Positions 35,182 through 44,186 of a DNA stretch of 64,000 bases are shown one piece after another. The number at the start of each line of letters is the position of its first letter. Within the stretch, counting starts at the first letter, position 1. A program made the position numbers and the translations under genes. The notes below the pieces were generated by a model. That model saw only the letters and a program-made list of their open reading frames with translations, had not been told where the DNA came from and ran no database searches. Source of the DNA: Immundisolibacterales bacterium (lineage in GTDB: Bacteria; Pseudomonadota; Gammaproteobacteria; HK1); NCBI GenBank assembly GCA_026712715.1, contig JAPOPW010000070.1, forward strand, positions 1 to 64,000, read 5' to 3'.

Positions 35182-35661
35182 ATGCACATCCTGTCCCGCC
35201 TGACCGGCACCCTCCTCGCCCTCGTCCTCGCCGGCTGCGGCTTCCAGCCGCTCGGGGAGCTGGATCTGCCGGGCTCGGTGCGGGTGCAGGGAGGGTCGTA
35301 CGAGCTGCGCAGCGCCCTCGAGGCAAGGCTCGCGGGCAGCGGCGTGCGAATCGCGGGGAATGGCGCGGATATCGTGCTCGCCCTCCAGCCCGGGAGCTTC
35401 GACGAGCGCCTGCTCTCGGTGGAGCCGGTGCGCGGAGAGGCGCGCGAGTACCAGGTCGCATTCCTGGTGCGCTATGGGGTTCGCGACCGCAAGGGGGGAC
35501 AGGTCCTCGAGCCCGGCGAGGTAAGCGTGCTGCGCGAGTACCGCGTGCATCGCGGGGAGCGGTTGAGCCGGACCCGGGAACGCGCGCTCGTGCACGACGA
35601 GATGCGCCGGGAAGCGGCCGCCGCCATCGTGCGCCGGCTGTACGCCAGCTCCGGGCGCTGA
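35182..35661 (+). CDS. lptE: LPS-assembly lipoprotein LptE
   Basis: A 159-residue outer-membrane lipoprotein that plugs and assembles the LptD channel inserting lipopolysaccharide. It has a short signal and lipobox LAGC (Cys19), then GFQPLGELDLPGSVRV. The length and the position between leuS and holA are diagnostic for the weakly conserved LptE family. YQVAFLVRYGVRDR and LSRTRERALVHDEMRREAA are the recognisable core and C-terminal parts. Presence implies an LPS-bearing outer membrane. Confidence 0.88.
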   Translation: MHILSRLTGTLLALVLAGCGFQPLGELDLPGSVRVQGGSYELRSALEARLAGSGVRIAGNGADIVLALQPGSFDERLLSVEPVRGEAREYQVAFLVRYGVRDRKGGQVLEPGEVSVLREYRVHRGERLSRTRERALVHDEMRREAAAAIVRRLYASSGR

Positions 35662-35678
35662 AGCGGCGCCGACTCCCC

Positions 35679-36707
35679 GTGCAGGTCCGGCCAGAACAGC
35701 TCGCCGGCCATCTCGAGCGGGGACTCGCACCGATCTACCTCGTGAGCGGCGACGAACCGCTCCAGTTCAACGAGTCCCTCGATGCCGTACGGAACGCCGC
35801 ACGCCGTCAGGGATTCGGAGAACGTACCGTTCTCGACGTGGAGTCCGGCTTCGACTGGTCCAGGCTCGGCGAGGCCGGCGCGAGCCTCTCGCTGTTCGCC
35901 GAGCGGCGCCTCATCGAGCTTCGTCTCCCGACCGGGCGTCCGGGGACGGAGGGCGCGAAGGCGCTCTCCGCGTTCGCGGGCACCCCGGGCGAAGATGTCA
36001 TGCTGCTCGTCGGCACGGGCCGGCTCGACGCGCGAACGAAGCGCTCGGAGTGGTTCCGGGCGCTCGACCGGGCGGGCGCGACCATCGAAGTCTGGCCCAA
36101 GGAACGTCCCGCGCTTCCCGCCTGGCTCCGGGACCGCGCCGCCGCCCGGGGGCTCACCGCGGCGCCCGACGCGCTCGACGAGCTCGCCGACCGCTGCGAA
36201 GGCAACCTCGCCTACGGAGCCCAGACCATCGAGAGGCTCGCGCTCCTCGTCTCCGGGGGGCGCATCGAGCTCGACGACGTGCTCGACGGGGCAGCCCACG
36301 GAGCGCGATTCACCTCCTTCGACCTCGTGGACGCGACCCTCGCGGGAGACGCTCCGCGCGCGCTGCAGGTGCTGGCCGGGCTTGCGGCGGAAGGCGAAGC
36401 GCCTCCGGCCATCATCGGCGCGCTTGCGTGGGAGGTCCGGACGGTGGTGCGGATCGGTCGCGATGTCGAGCAGGGAGCCGCGATCGGCGATGCGCTGCGC
36501 CCGTTCCCGGCGTGGCGCCGCCGACGTCGCCAGGTCCTCGCCGCACTCGAACGCAGGCGGAGCCGGTCGTGGCAAATACGCCTCGTCGCCCTCGCCCGCC
36601 TCGACGCCATTTCGAAGGGGGCGGCCCCGGGCGACGTCCAGGACGCCCTGCGCCGCCTCGTGCTCGACCTCTGCGGCCCGCGCGTGGTGCCGGCCCGGGC
36701 CGTATAA
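35679..36707 (+). CDS. holA: DNA polymerase III delta subunit (clamp loader)
   Basis: A 342-residue HolA, the wrench of the clamp loader that opens the beta ring. It begins [23 protein letters not shown], the normal delta N-terminus. [17 protein letters not shown] and [20 protein letters not shown] are the middle and collar-domain landmarks. GTG 35679 is the likely start. Its stop lies inside a perfect TATAAT (36703-36708) just upstream of proA. Confidence 0.92.
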   Translation: MQVRPEQLAGHLERGLAPIYLVSGDEPLQFNESLDAVRNAARRQGFGERTVLDVESGFDWSRLGEAGASLSLFAERRLIELRLPTGRPGTEGAKALSAFAGTPGEDVMLLVGTGRLDARTKRSEWFRALDRAGATIEVWPKERPALPAWLRDRAAARGLTAAPDALDELADRCEGNLAYGAQTIERLALLVSGGRIELDDVLDGAAHGARFTSFDLVDATLAGDAPRALQVLAGLAAEGEAPPAIIGALAWEVRTVVRIGRDVEQGAAIGDALRPFPAWRRRRRQVLAALERRRSRSWQIRLVALARLDAISKGAAPGDVQDALRRLVLDLCGPRVVPARAV

Positions 36708-36708
36708 T
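36703..36708 (+). promoter_or_regulatory. Possible -10 box for proA
   Basis: A perfect TATAAT overlapping the holA stop codon, 40 bases before the proA ATG. No good -35 is seen 16-18 bases upstream, so promoter activity is tentative. Confidence 0.35.
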
Positions 36709-36747
36709 CGCTCGAAGAGGGGACGAAACGGACCCTGGAGAAGGGGA

Positions 36748-38031
36748 ATGGCGGCCACCGTCGACAGCATCGAGGAAACGGCGGATATCGCCCGCTACAT
36801 GCGCGGGCTGGGAGAGGCGGCGCGCGCCGCGGCGCGCGACCTCGCCCGTTCGGGCACCGCCGCCCGCAACCGCGCGCTCCTCGCGACGTCGGAAGCGATC
36901 CGGTCCCGGCGCGCGGAGCTGGCCGAAGCCAACCGGCGCGACCTCGAAGCCGGCCGGAACCTCGAGGCCGCGCTCGCGGACCGGCTGGAGCTGACCGACG
37001 CCAGGATCGAGTCGATGGCCCTCGGGCTCGAGGAGATCGCCGCGCTGCCCGACCCGATCGGGGAGGTGACGGAGGTCGGCTACCGGCCGTCCGGCATCCA
37101 GGTGGGACGCATGCGGGTGCCGCTCGGGGTGGTCGGCATCATCTACGAGTCGCGCCCCAACGTCACCGCGGACGCGGGCGGACTCTGCCTCAAGGCCGGC
37201 AACGCGGTCATCCTGCGGGGCGGATCGGAGGCGATCCACTCGAATCGGGCGATCGCGCGGTGCATCCGCACCGGGCTCGCGGAGGCCGGCCTTCCCGCCG
37301 ATGCGGTCCAGGTGGTCGCGACGACCGATCGGCGCGCGGTCGGGGAGTTGCTGCGACTCGACGAATTCGTCGACATCATCGTTCCGCGCGGCGGCAAGGG
37401 GCTCATCGAGCGGGTCATGACCGAATCGCGGATCCCGGTCATCAAGCACCTGGACGGGATCTGCCACGTCTTCATCGACGAGCGGGCGGACTTCGACAAG
37501 GCGGTTCGCGTCGCCTACAACGCCAAGACCCAACGCTACGGGACCTGCTGCACGATGGAGACGCTGCTGGTGGACCGCGCCGTCGCCGCGCAGGTTCTGC
37601 CGCCGCTCAGCGAGCGATATATCGAGGCGGGAGTGGAGCTGAGGGGCTGTCCGGTCACGCGACAGCTCGTCGACGACTGCGCGAAGGCCACCCCCGAGGA
37701 CTGGGATACCGAGTACCTCGCGCCCATCCTCGCCATCCGGGTGGTGGACGGCCTCGACGAGGCGATCGACCACATCGCCGCGCACGGCTCCGCCCACACC
37801 GACGCGATCGTCACCGAAGACTGGTCGCGGGCGCAGCGCTTTCTCCGCGAGGTGGATTCGAGCTCGGTGATGGTCAACGCATCGACCCGGTTCGCGGACG
37901 GATTCGAGTACGGCCTCGGGGCGGAGATCGGGATCAGCACCGACAAGCTGCACGCGCGCGGCCCGGTCGGCCTGGAGGGGCTCACATCGCAGAAGTTCAT
38001 CGTCCTCGGCGACGGCCACGTCCGCCAGTGA
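36748..38031 (+). CDS. proA: Gamma-glutamyl phosphate reductase
   Basis: A 427-residue ProA, the NADPH-dependent second enzyme of proline synthesis, reducing gamma-glutamyl phosphate to the semialdehyde. [38 protein letters not shown] and [13 protein letters not shown] are family blocks. The catalytic Cys is in [13 protein letters not shown]. The end is the typical [10 protein letters not shown]-like segment, here [27 protein letters not shown] precedes the ATG. Its position between holA and nadD is as in Pseudomonas. Confidence 0.95.
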   Translation: MAATVDSIEETADIARYMRGLGEAARAAARDLARSGTAARNRALLATSEAIRSRRAELAEANRRDLEAGRNLEAALADRLELTDARIESMALGLEEIAALPDPIGEVTEVGYRPSGIQVGRMRVPLGVVGIIYESRPNVTADAGGLCLKAGNAVILRGGSEAIHSNRAIARCIRTGLAEAGLPADAVQVVATTDRRAVGELLRLDEFVDIIVPRGGKGLIERVMTESRIPVIKHLDGICHVFIDERADFDKAVRVAYNAKTQRYGTCCTMETLLVDRAVAAQVLPPLSERYIEAGVELRGCPVTRQLVDDCAKATPEDWDTEYLAPILAIRVVDGLDEAIDHIAAHGSAHTDAIVTEDWSRAQRFLREVDSSSVMVNASTRFADGFEYGLGAEIGISTDKLHARGPVGLEGLTSQKFIVLGDGHVRQ

Positions 38032-38261
38032 GATGCGGCCGGCCATTGCGGGGCGGGGTCCGGGAACGGAAGCCCGCGGCCGCGGCAGGCCGCGGCGCGC
38101 CGGACGGCGGAACCGGCCCGACTCGATCGCGGCCGCCGACCGCGAACCGGACGATCGAACGTGAGGCGACCGGCCCGCAGGCCCGGAGACTGCCCTGACG
38201 GTGCCGGGATATCCCGCCCAGGTGCCCGAACCGCCACGCGAGGGAGGGTGAGGCCGCGGGC

Positions 38262-38906
38262 ACGACGGGACCTCTCGGTATCCTGGGCGGCACCTTCGAC
38301 CCCGTCCACAACGGCCACCTGCGGTTCGCGGAGGAAGCTCGTCGGCAAGTCGGACTGGATCGGGTGGCGCTGGTTCCGGCCGGTGTTCCGGTGCACCGGC
38401 GCGCGGCGCGGGCGACCGGCGACCAGCGCAAGGACATGCTGGCCGCGGCGGTGAGCGGGTTTCCGGGACTGTACGTGGACGACCGCGAGCTCTCCGGCGA
38501 CGGACCCGGATGGACCATCGACACCCTCGCCTCCTTCCGCGCGGAGTCGGGAGAGCGCCCTCTTTGCCTCCTGATCGGTGCCGATCAGCTCGAAGTGCTC
38601 GACACCTGGAGGCGCTGGCGGGAGCTGACCGACTACGCCCACCTGGTGGTGGCCTGGCGAAACGGCGCCGGCTGGCCCGGCGGGGAGGAAGCCTCCCGCT
38701 GGGCAAAGGCGCGACGGTGCAAGGACTCGTCCTCTCTTCACGAGCGACCGGCCGGCTCCCTTCTCATGATGGACCTTCCGGCCGTGGACATCTCATCCAC
38801 CGACATCCGGGCACGGTGCGCGGCCGGCGCCGGGCTCGGCGAGCTCGTCCCCGAGGCGGTGGAACGGTACATCCAGCAGGAGAAGCTCTATTCTCATGGC
38901 ACGTGA
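38262..38906 (+). CDS. nadD: Nicotinate-nucleotide adenylyltransferase, start codon unclear
   Basis: NadD makes nicotinate adenine dinucleotide in NAD synthesis. The protein reads GILGGTFDPVHNGHLRFAEEA (nucleotidyltransferase HxGH) from about 38277, then LIGADQLEVLDTW and the ISSTDIRAR motif. The frame is open from the TGA at 38196-38198, but contains no ATG, GTG or TTG before GTG 38364, which would cut off the active site. The start given is the ACG at 38262, which yields a normal 214 residues. AGGGAGG lies 15 bases before it. A GTG at 38248 would need a one-base frameshift to join. It overlaps rsfS by 11 bases. Function is certain, the start is not. Confidence 0.85.
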   Translation, partial: TTGPLGILGGTFDPVHNGHLRFAEEARRQVGLDRVALVPAGVPVHRRAARATGDQRKDMLAAAVSGFPGLYVDDRELSGDGPGWTIDTLASFRAESGERPLCLLIGADQLEVLDTWRRWRELTDYAHLVVAWRNGAGWPGGEEASRWAKARRCKDSSSLHERPAGSLLMMDLPAVDISSTDIRARCAAGAGLGELVPEAVERYIQQEKLYSHGT

Positions 38907-39297
38907 TGCAAGACGGAGCGTACGGGGTCAGGACGGTCCGGGCGGCGAGGAGCTGCTCCGGCTCGTGGTGGCCGATATCGAAGAGCTCAAGGGAGACCAC
39001 GTCACCGTTCTCGACGTGCGCGAGCCCACCGACGTGGCGGACTACATGGTGGTGGTCACCGGGCGTACCGGCCGCCATGTGCGGGCGATCACCGAGAAGA
39101 TGGTGGTCGAGGCGAAGCATCGGGACGCACCGCCCCTCGGGGTGGAGGGCGACCGCGATGGAGAATGGGTCCTCGTCGACCTCTGCGACGTGATTGTCCA
39201 CGTCATGCAGCCGGCGACGCGCGAGCTCTACCAGCTCGAGAAGCTGTGGTCGCCGGTCGTGGCCCTTCGCGAGCAGACCGGGGCTCCGGCACCCTGA
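38896..39297 (+). CDS. rsfS: Ribosomal silencing factor RsfS
   Basis: A 133-residue RsfS/YbeB (DUF143) protein that binds ribosomal protein uL14 and blocks subunit joining in starvation. It has LLRLVVADIEELKGDHVTVLD, the ADYMVVVTGRTGRHVRAI motif, WVLVDLCDVIVHVM and the C-terminal YQLEKLW. A 17-residue polar N-terminal extension precedes the core. It overlaps the end of nadD, so the two are coupled. Confidence 0.93.
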   Translation: MARDARRSVRGQDGPGGEELLRLVVADIEELKGDHVTVLDVREPTDVADYMVVVTGRTGRHVRAITEKMVVEAKHRDAPPLGVEGDRDGEWVLVDLCDVIVHVMQPATRELYQLEKLWSPVVALREQTGAPAP

Positions 39298-39555
39298 CCC
39301 GTCGGTCCGGGGGCACGTAGCGGGAGAGACGACCGGACCGCCGCAGCCGGCAGGGGCGGACGGACCGAAGCTGGCCATCGCCGCAGCTGTCGCCGTCGCC
39401 GTCGCCGTCGCTCCGGACCCGTTTGCGGACGGGACGGCGGTGGTGCGCGAGAGGCTCGGTTCCACCAACCGCCCGGGGCGCGGGGTCGTTGGTTTCCGAC
39501 CGGAGCGGTGCGAGAAGAACGCAGACAACGGCTCCGGGAACGAAGTGGTACGAAT
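39298..39555. other. Spacer between rsfS and rlmH with CGCCGT repeats
   Basis: In most relatives these two genes almost touch; here 258 bases separate them. The gap contains three tandem CGCCGT units (39391-39408) and no recognisable gene. The long spacing may give rlmH a separate promoter, but none is clear. Confidence 0.45.
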
Positions 39556-40041
39556 ATGAAGATCGTGCTGGCCGCGGTCGGGACCCGGATGCCGGGGTGG
39601 GTGGACACCGGGTTCGAGGACTACGCGAAGCGCCTGCCCCCGGCCTGCCGGCTCACGCTCCGGGAGGTTCCGACCGCCTACCGCGGCGCGGCGGGACGCA
39701 AGGGGGCCGGCGCCCCCGCCGCCTCCATTCGCCGCGAGGGCGAGGGCCTACTTCGAGCCGTGCCATCCGGCGCGCGGGTCGTCGCCCTCGATGAGCGAGG
39801 CACCGTCTGGTCCACCCGGGACCTCGCCGAGCGACTCGGGTCGTGGCTCGCGGACGGGCGCGACACCGCCCTCCTCGCGGGCGGTCCGGACGGTCTCGCA
39901 CCCGCCTGCCGGGAACGCGCCGACCTCAACTGGTCGCTCTCCCGCCTCACCTTCCCGCACGGACTGGTGCGGGTCATCGTGGCGGAGCAGGTCTGGCGCG
40001 CCTGGTCCCTCCTCAACCGCCACCCCTATCACCGAGCCTGA
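39556..40041 (+). CDS. rlmH: 23S rRNA pseudouridine-1915 methyltransferase
   Basis: A 161-residue SPOUT methyltransferase that N3-methylates pseudouridine 1915 of 23S rRNA. The SAM-binding knot includes LLAGGPDGLAP, and the C-terminal SRLTFPHGLVRVIVAEQVWRAW and HPYHRA are diagnostic. MKIVLAAVGTRMPGWV is the normal start. It ends the housekeeping block; the usual next genes (mrdA, mrdB) are absent here, replaced by a binding-protein-like gene. Confidence 0.94.
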   Translation: MKIVLAAVGTRMPGWVDTGFEDYAKRLPPACRLTLREVPTAYRGAAGRKGAGAPAASIRREGEGLLRAVPSGARVVALDERGTVWSTRDLAERLGSWLADGRDTALLAGGPDGLAPACRERADLNWSLSRLTFPHGLVRVIVAEQVWRAWSLLNRHPYHRA

Positions 40042-40132
40042 GCGACCGATTCCCGCAGCTCGTCCACCCAGGGCTCTCCGGGGACGCGCGCTTGCGTAGA
40101 ATCGCGTCTCCCTTCAAACCGGGCACCACAGC

Positions 40133-40858
40133 ATGAATCCGGACCTTCGTTCCGAGCTCGCGCCGAGCGGCACGCTCCGCGCCGCGATCAACCTCGCCAA
40201 CTTCCTGCTCGTGACCGGGCGCAGCCCCGGCGGCGATCCGGAAGGCGTCGCCCCCGACATGGCGGCGGCAATCGCGAAACGGCTCGACGTGCCCATCGCC
40301 TACGTGCCGTATGCCACGCCTTCCGAGCTCGCGGACGCGGCGACCGACGACATGTGGGACATCGGGCTCATCGGGGCGGAACCGGCCAGAGCCGAGACCA
40401 TCGCGTTCACCGCGGCCTACACCGAGATCGAAGCGACGTACCTGGTGCCCGCGGGCTCCCCGCTCGGTCGCATCGAGGACGTGGATCGCGAAGGGGTTCG
40501 CATCGCGGTCGCCGGCGGCAGCGCCTACGACCTTTACTTGAGCCGCAACCTCGAGCGCGCGGAGCTCGTGCGGGCGAGCGGGCTCGACGGATCCTTCGAC
40601 CTCTTCGCCGAGCAGAAGCTCGATGCCCTCGCAGGGCTCAGACCGCGCCTGCTCTCCGACGTCGGGCGACTGCCCGGAGCGCGCATCCTCGACGGACGGT
40701 TCACCGCCGTCCAGCAGGCGGTGGGCACCCCGCGCCCGCGCGAGCGCGGGGCGGCGTTCCTCGCGGAGTTCGTCGAGGAGGCCAAGGCGAGCGGTCTCGT
40801 GCAACGCCTCATCGACCGCCACGGCGTGCGCGGGCTCTCGGTCGCGGGCGCCGCGTAG
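40133..40858 (+). CDS. Type 3 solute-binding-protein-like protein, no signal peptide
   Basis: A 241-residue protein with the fold of polar-amino-acid ABC binding proteins: GTLRAAINLANFLLV, GVAPDMAAAIAKRLDV, WDIGLIGAEPARAETIAFT and AAYTEIEATYLVPAGSPL. The expected signal peptide is missing. An in-frame TAG at 40097-40099, only 34 bases upstream, rules out a longer N-terminus. No permease or ATPase lies nearby. It might be a cytoplasmic ligand-binding protein or an enzyme of the cyclohexadienyl-dehydratase-like branch. The function is open. Confidence 0.7.
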   Translation: MNPDLRSELAPSGTLRAAINLANFLLVTGRSPGGDPEGVAPDMAAAIAKRLDVPIAYVPYATPSELADAATDDMWDIGLIGAEPARAETIAFTAAYTEIEATYLVPAGSPLGRIEDVDREGVRIAVAGGSAYDLYLSRNLERAELVRASGLDGSFDLFAEQKLDALAGLRPRLLSDVGRLPGARILDGRFTAVQQAVGTPRPRERGAAFLAEFVEEAKASGLVQRLIDRHGVRGLSVAGAA

Positions 40859-40993
40859 CGCCGGAAAGCCGGTCCGTTCGGAACGCAGTCGGAGCCGGTT
40901 TGACCAAATCGGAGAAACGCATGGCCCGGAAGCGCCCGTCCCGGAGCGGCACCCGGCTCGTTCTCGAGGCGCGGCGGAACGGGGGAATCGCGT

Positions 40994-41653
40994 TCAACCA
41001 TCCTCTTCGAATGCCGGCGCCCCGGCGGGCGAAGAGCCGCGCGGCGGCGGCAGGAAGGGCACGCCGGCCCGGGCGAGGAGCTCCACCGTCTCGTGGACGG
41101 GAAGCCCGACCACCGCGCTCCAGCTCCCTTCCAGGCGAGTGACGAAGGCGGCGGCATACCCCTGGATGGCATAGCTTCCCGCCTTGTCGGCAGGCTCACC
41201 GGTCGCAAGGTAGCGTCGGCGCTCTTCCTCGGAGAGGTGCCGGAACCACACCCGGCTCCTGGACAGGCGAAGCTCGACCGCGGCGCGGTCAGCCACCCCC
41301 GACAGCACCGCCACCGCCGACAGCACCAGATGGTCGCGCCCGGAAAGGCGTTCGAGGTGGTCCAGAACCTCGGCATCGTCGCGCGGCTTGCCGAGGACCG
41401 TGCCGTCGACGACGACGGTCGTGTCCGCTCCGAGGACCACCGCGGACGAGCGGCGAACGCCGGGTCCCTCGCGCACGACCGCGCCGAGCCCGGCGAGCGC
41501 CTTTTCCCGCGCCATGCGTTCGACGTAGCGAGCCGGCGTCTCCCCGCCCGGCCGGCTCTCGTCGATTGCGGTGTCCACCACCTCGAACCGGTAGCCGAGC
41601 CCCGCGAGGAGCTCGCGCCGGCGCGGCGACCGCGATGCAAGATACAGATCCAC
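40994..41653 (-). CDS. maf: Maf-like nucleotide pyrophosphatase
   Basis: A 219-residue Maf/HAM1-superfamily protein. LYLASRSPRRRELLAGLGY is the N-terminal signature, VVLGADTTVVVDG holds the catalytic Asp and KAGSYAIQGYAA the C-terminal one. Characterised YhdE-type members hydrolyse dTTP, UTP and modified pyrimidine nucleotides to monophosphates. The C-terminal ~25 residues are a Pro/Gly-rich extension beyond the family. It converges with the upstream binding-protein-like gene. Confidence 0.9.
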   Translation of the reverse strand: MDLYLASRSPRRRELLAGLGYRFEVVDTAIDESRPGGETPARYVERMAREKALAGLGAVVREGPGVRRSSAVVLGADTTVVVDGTVLGKPRDDAEVLDHLERLSGRDHLVLSAVAVLSGVADRAAVELRLSRSRVWFRHLSEEERRRYLATGEPADKAGSYAIQGYAAAFVTRLEGSWSAVVGLPVHETVELLARAGVPFLPPPRGSSPAGAPAFEEDG

Positions 41654-41844
41654 CCGATCAGCTCCTCCTGCCGCCGCGCCCCGACCAACCGGGATGAGCG
41701 CGGAACTTCGACAGGAATGATGACAGCTGTCGACTCGGAGCCGAACTTGCCGCGGAGCATCGGCATGGGCGCTCGTATACTCGTGCGTCGGCGACGGGCT
41801 GCGGTAGCGCGGACGGCATCGGTAACACTCGGGAGGGCAGGACG

Positions 41845-43086
41845 ATGGGCAGCATTCTCTTCGCGAATGCGAGCATCCTCGACGGGCAGTCGACGCAGCG
41901 GCGTGAAGGACACCACGTTCTCGTCGAGGGGGAGCGCATCGAGGAAGTATCCGACCGGCCCATTTCGACGGGCACGGCGGAGCGCGAGATCGACCTCGCC
42001 GGCCGCACCCTGCTGCCTGGCCTCATCGACGCCCACGTGCACGTCAAGGCCACCCATCTCGACGTCGCCGCGATCAACGACGTTCCGATCACCTACCTGA
42101 CCGCCCGGGCCGGCGAGCTCATGAAGGCGATGCTGATGCGGGGCTTCACCTCCGTGCGGGACGCGGCCGGCGCCGATCGGGGGATGGCGGACGCGGTGGA
42201 GGACGGCCTGCTCGTCGGCCCGAGATTGTTCGTCTCCGGCCTCGCCCTCAGCCAGACCGGCGGGCACGGGGACGTGCGCCCCCGCACCATGTCCTCCAAC
42301 GTGATCACCTGTGCCTGCCAGGCTTCGACCGAGCAGCTCGGGCGCATCGCCGACGGCATCGACGAGTGCCGCCGGGCGGCCCGCGACGAGCTCCGCAAGG
42401 GCGCGCACCAGATCAAGATCATGGCCGGGGGCGGGGTGGCGTCGCCGACCGACCCGATCCAGAACACCCAGTACTCCGCGGGCGAGATCCGGGCGATCTG
42501 CGAAGAGGCGGAGGCGTGGCGAACCTACGTGCTCGCGCATGCGTACATCCCGAAGGCGATCATCCGCGCAGTCACCAACGGGGTGCGGACCATCGAGCAC
42601 GGCAACCTGCTGGACGCGGAGGCGGCGAAGGTGATGGCGGACCACGGCGCGTACCTCGTGCCGACGAGCGTGACCTACCGTGCGCTTCACGAGCACGGCC
42701 GCGAATTCGGATTCCCCGAGGTCTCGATGCGCAAGCTCGGCGACGTGCTCGAGGTCGGCATGCGGGCGATCGAGATCGCACGCGACGCCGGGGTCCGGAT
42801 CGGGCACGGGTCCGATCTCCTCGGCGAGTGTCAGGTCTATCAGTCCGACGAGTTCGCCATCAAGGCGGAGATCCTCGGGAACCACGAGGCGATCCGGCAG
42901 GCGACCGAGGTGAACGCGGAGATTCTCGGCATGGAGGGCGAGCTCGGGGTGGTGCGGGCGGGCGCGCTTGCCGATCTCGTCGTCGTCGACGGCGATCCGC
43001 TCGCCGACATCGGCCTCCTCGCGGGCCAGGGCGCGCATATGCCCGCCATCATGAAGGGCGGACGGTTCTTCAAGGACGCTCTTTAG
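41845..43086 (+). CDS. Metal-dependent amidohydrolase (imidazolonepropionase/Xaa-Pro dipeptidase-like)
   Basis: A 413-residue amidohydrolase-superfamily enzyme with a binuclear metal site. The ligands in order are GLIDAHVHV (HxH), HQIKIMAGGG (carboxylated Lys), YVLAHAYIP (His), TIEHGNLL (His) and RIGHGSDLLG (Asp). This set matches the group that includes carboxypeptidase-like Sgx9260 enzymes acting on Xaa-Pro or N-acyl amino acids. GGGAGGGCAGG precedes the ATG. TATACT at 41776-41781 is a possible -10. The substrate is not determinable by eye. Confidence 0.85.
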   Translation: MGSILFANASILDGQSTQRREGHHVLVEGERIEEVSDRPISTGTAEREIDLAGRTLLPGLIDAHVHVKATHLDVAAINDVPITYLTARAGELMKAMLMRGFTSVRDAAGADRGMADAVEDGLLVGPRLFVSGLALSQTGGHGDVRPRTMSSNVITCACQASTEQLGRIADGIDECRRAARDELRKGAHQIKIMAGGGVASPTDPIQNTQYSAGEIRAICEEAEAWRTYVLAHAYIPKAIIRAVTNGVRTIEHGNLLDAEAAKVMADHGAYLVPTSVTYRALHEHGREFGFPEVSMRKLGDVLEVGMRAIEIARDAGVRIGHGSDLLGECQVYQSDEFAIKAEILGNHEAIRQATEVNAEILGMEGELGVVRAGALADLVVVDGDPLADIGLLAGQGAHMPAIMKGGRFFKDAL

Positions 43087-43094
43087 AAACCGAC

Positions 43095-44021
43095 TCAGCC
43101 GGCCGGGACGCCTTTCTCGTGCGGGGCGAGGGCGGCGTAGACGGCGCGGTGGGTCGGGGTGTCGACCCGGGCCTCGCGTCCGAGGCGGTCGATCGCGCCG
43201 TTTAGGGCCGACGCCTCCAGCCGTTCGCCGCGCTCGAGGGCCGCGAACATGGACGCCTTCATGGGGGCCGGCAGCTTGTCCAGGACCTCCATCGTCCGGA
43301 TTTCCTGATCGTCCGGCAACGAGACGCCGCGCGCCCGCGCGACGGCAACCGATTCGGCGACGAGATTCTCCATCATCGCGCGCGTCGCGGGGTTGCTCCG
43401 GCACGCGCCGAGCGGCAGGCGGGTCAGGCAGTTGGCCCCGGCCAGGGTGGTGATCATCACCACCTTCTGCCAGAGCTCGCGCTCGATGTCCTTCGGCGCC
43501 GGGCACGCGATCCCGGCCGCCGCGCAGGCTTCGCGCAGGGCGAGGACCCTCGCGGTCGCGGAGTTGTCCATCTCGCCGATGCGAAGGATCTGCAACCGGT
43601 CGAAGTGCCGGATGACGCCGGGCGCCTCGATGAGCGCGCTGATGTGGGCGACCCCGCCGAGCACGCGGTCCGGTCCGAGCACCCGGCGAAGGACCTCCAC
43701 GTGGCCGATCCCGTTCAGCAGCGGGACCACGCACGTATCCGCGCCCAGGGCCGGGCGCACCGCCTCCGCCGCGCGCTCGCAGTCGTAGGTCTTGACCGTG
43801 AACAGCACGCAATCGGGAGCTTCGAACGCGGCCGGGTCGTCGCTCGCGCGGACGGGCCGGAGCTCGATGTCGCCGAGCTGGCTGCGGACCGCGAGACCGT
43901 TCGCGCGCAGCGCCTCGAGATGCCGGCCGCGGGCGACGAAGCCGACCTCGTGCCCCGCCGCCGCGAGCCGCGCGCCGAAGTACCCCCCCACGCCCCCCGC
44001 GCCCATCACCGTGAACTTCAT
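43095..44021 (-). CDS. Ketopantoate reductase-family protein
   Basis: A 308-residue PanE/ApbA-family enzyme. VMGAGGVGGYFGARLAAAGH is the NADPH motif. VLFTVKTYDCE carries one conserved Lys, ELWQKVVMIT the catalytic Lys, and the final Ser/Glu-containing helix is around MKASMFAALERGERLEASAL. PanE reduces 2-dehydropantoate in pantothenate synthesis, but many genomes have paralogues acting on other 2-oxo acids and no pan genes are nearby, so panE is not assigned. Converges with the amidohydrolase gene, eight bases apart. Confidence 0.82.
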   Translation of the reverse strand: MKFTVMGAGGVGGYFGARLAAAGHEVGFVARGRHLEALRANGLAVRSQLGDIELRPVRASDDPAAFEAPDCVLFTVKTYDCERAAEAVRPALGADTCVVPLLNGIGHVEVLRRVLGPDRVLGGVAHISALIEAPGVIRHFDRLQILRIGEMDNSATARVLALREACAAAGIACPAPKDIERELWQKVVMITTLAGANCLTRLPLGACRSNPATRAMMENLVAESVAVARARGVSLPDDQEIRTMEVLDKLPAPMKASMFAALERGERLEASALNGAIDRLGREARVDTPTHRAVYAALAPHEKGVPAG

Positions 44022-44186
44022 TCTCGAACGCCCTCCCGTACCACCACCGCTTCGGCTTCGCCGTCGGCGGCCCGAGCGGCAGGTTAGCGCATTCGCGGGA
44101 CCCTCCCCTCCGCAATTCGCGGGCGCCAGCCGGGAAATTGGCGATCTTTCCGGGCTAGACTGTCCGGCGGGAATCGGAGTCTCCGG

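Noticed and set aside
43095-44021. Assignment as the pantothenate-pathway panE
   Set aside because: The family is certain, but there are no pan genes nearby and such paralogues are common, so the specific symbol was withheld.
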